A stretch of DNA of 64,000 bases from CAJQPP01 sp963793465. GTDB lineage: Bacteria > Planctomycetota > Planctomycetia > Pirellulales > Pirellulaceae. The DNA is taken from the NCBI GenBank assembly GCA_963793465.1, contig CAWCAJ010000001.1, forward strand, positions 1,054,001 through 1,118,000, read 5' to 3'. The translations under genes were made by a program, and so were the position numbers. Every line of letters begins with the position of its first letter. Positions within the stretch are counted from its first letter, which is position 1. Under the pieces are notes generated by a model that saw nothing but the letters and a program-made list of their open reading frames with translations, was not told the DNA's origin and ran no database searches. Positions 63,179-64,000 of this stretch are shown here, piece by piece.

Positions 63179-63204
63179 ACCGCTTCCTGCCTGTGGGAAG
63201 CGGT
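63179..63204 (+). terminator. Perfect 9-bp hairpin after the JmjC-like gene
   Basis: ACCGCTTCC and GGAAGCGGT pair around an eight-base loop, 27 bases after the stop. The following sequence is not T-rich, so termination is likely but not certain. Confidence 0.5.
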
Positions 63205-63425
63205 TGATCATCTGCTGGACCACCCCCGACAACACGGACGACCTGCAATCGTCGTTATCAGCCCATCCGCGAATCAAAACATGGGCTCTGTACGCTGGAC
63301 AGCCCGCAACAACCGGCCATACTTGGAAAGCAAAGCCGGCTGCAGGCCGCTTGGTACGGTCGCTTTCCCGCAACCATTACTTTCCTTCAACATGCGTTCG
63401 AATTCCGTATCCACAGGCTCACACC

Positions 63426-64000
63426 ATGGCTCTCTGGGGCAAAAAGAAACGATTGGTAGACTACGCCAGCTGCGCTGGATGAGCGGGTAAGCTTCCTCAA
63501 CAGGAAACTGCGCAGGTCGTGCAGGGGTTACCCAAGTTCGAAGATGCCAACCTGATCATCGGCACCGATGGGTTCAGCGATGCCGGCGTCTATCGGCTGC
63601 GCGATGATCTGTTGATCCTGCAGTCCCTGGATTTTTTCCCTCCCTTGGTGGATGACCCCTTCCTGTTTGGCCAAATCGCGGCCGCCAATTCACTGAGCGA
63701 CATCTATGCCATGGGTGGCCGACCCGTCACCGCACTGAATATCGTAGGGTTCCCGGATGATCAACTGGACTTGCAGATCCTGAACGAGATCCTCCGCGGT
63801 GGCGCGGATCGTGTGCTGCAAGCTGGTGCCGTCATCGTAGGGGGGCACACCGTCCGGGATACCGAAATCAAGTATGGCCTGTCGGTCACCGGTGTTTGCG
63901 AACCCGGTGAATTGATCACCAACCAGGGTGCCCAGCCTGGAGATGTGCTGGTCCTGACCAAGCCTTTGGGGACCGGGTTTATCACCACGGCTTTTAAGGC
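63426..64000 (+). CDS. selD: Selenide, water dikinase with selenocysteine (SelD), 3' end outside window
   Basis: Makes selenophosphate from selenide and ATP, the selenium donor for selenocysteine synthesis. The frame starts at ATG 63426 (MALWGKKKRLVDYASCAG) and meets TGA at 63480-63482, after which it continues without a stop to the window end: AGKLPQQETAQVV, LIIGTDGFSDAG, LQSLDFFPPLVDDPFLFGQI, AANSLSDIYAMGGRPVTALN, VIVGGHTVRDTEIKYGLSVT, VLVLTKPLGTG, all SelD motifs. The TGA is residue 19 in AG-U-AGK; aligning with E. coli GCGCK puts it exactly at catalytic Cys17, with Lys22 equal to Lys20. A hairpin with AGGTC loop follows at 63508. The simplest reading is selenocysteine, known for SelD in several bacteria. 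The alternative, a mutated Cys codon (TGC to TGA), is less likely given the hairpin. Confidence 0.88.
63508..63524 (+). promoter_or_regulatory. Candidate bacterial SECIS hairpin in selD
   Basis: CTGCGC (63508-63513) pairs with GTGCAG (63519-63524), one G-T pair, around loop AGGTC. The loop starts 31 bases after the TGA. Bacterial SECIS elements sit in the coding region just after UGA with a GU in a small apical loop, and E. coli fdhF has an AGGUCU-type loop. It would bind SelB with Sec-tRNA. The stem is short, so support comes mainly from position and loop. Confidence 0.65.

Noticed and set aside
61862..63373. 503-residue minus-strand open frame over the JmjC-like gene
   Set aside because: Longer than the plus-strand gene but has no family motifs, while the plus-strand protein has clear JmjC-type motifs and a GGAGG start.
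63360..63425. tRNA-Sec-like pieces (a TTCAA loop and TTCGAAT) just before selD
   Set aside because: The flanking bases do not form anticodon or T stems, so no tRNA is supported.

Overview
The window reads as a chromosome segment of a planctomycete (Planctomycetota, most like the Pirellulales). The evidence is gene content rather than a marker gene: paired DUF1800/DUF1501 genes, two DUF1559 pseudopilin-like proteins with the H-X9-DG C-terminal motif, a PEP-CTERM protein, a small lipoprotein with the G-x-V-x-x-x-D-G-x-P type fold, a mu-protocadherin-like RPG-repeat protein, large multi-CxxCH cytochromes beside beta-propellers, and MoxR/DUF58/transglutaminase clusters. GC is moderately high, Shine-Dalgarno use is patchy, and no rRNA, tRNA, CRISPR array, IS element or phage gene was recognised.

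Layout. 1-5.7 kb: a Pil-Chp-like chemosensory unit (PilJ-like receptor, ChpA/CheA hybrid kinase) followed by an FHA-EAL-SPOR protein. 5.9-7.3 kb: coenzyme A genes coaC (frameshifted) and coaB. 13.0-7.4 kb (minus): an intact, tightly overlapping MoxR / DUF58 / TgpA-type transglutaminase / YchF-like operon; a two-gene membrane/coiled-coil unit lies upstream. 15-20.5 kb: a methyltransferase, DUF1501/DUF1800 and a large secreted protein. 20.9-27.7 kb: a six-haem cytochrome, a glucose-dehydrogenase-like propeller and a sortilin/BNR-like propeller in a row. 28.5-38.2 kb: a methyltransferase, secreted and outer-membrane proteins, a DASS transporter and the RPG-repeat protein. 38.5-44.7 kb (minus): PAS-LuxR regulator, cNMP-patatin, secreted protein, DUF502 protein. 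45-51.8 kb (minus): a second MoxR/DUF58/transglutaminase cassette in which only MoxR is intact, joined to a His-rich lipoprotein and a permease. 52-61.6 kb: pseudopilin/PEP-CTERM pair, Cys/His-rich protein, lipoprotein, second pseudopilin, OprP-like porin, small secreted proteins and a SnoaL-type protein. 62.1-64 kb: a JmjC/cupin-like protein and selD.

Three things stand out. The final gene is selD, with an in-frame TGA exactly at the catalytic cysteine position and a SECIS-like hairpin 25 nt further on, so the host probably makes selenoproteins and SelD is one of them. A roughly 95-bp stem-loop repeat occurs four times, each time within 15 nt of the stop codon of an unrelated gene. The second MoxR cassette carries about ten frameshifts in 3.7 kb while its immediate neighbours are intact, suggesting decay of a redundant copy (or a local assembly problem). 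Three other genes (coaC, DUF1800, a secreted protein) carry single frameshifts at or beside short A/T runs and may be sequence errors.
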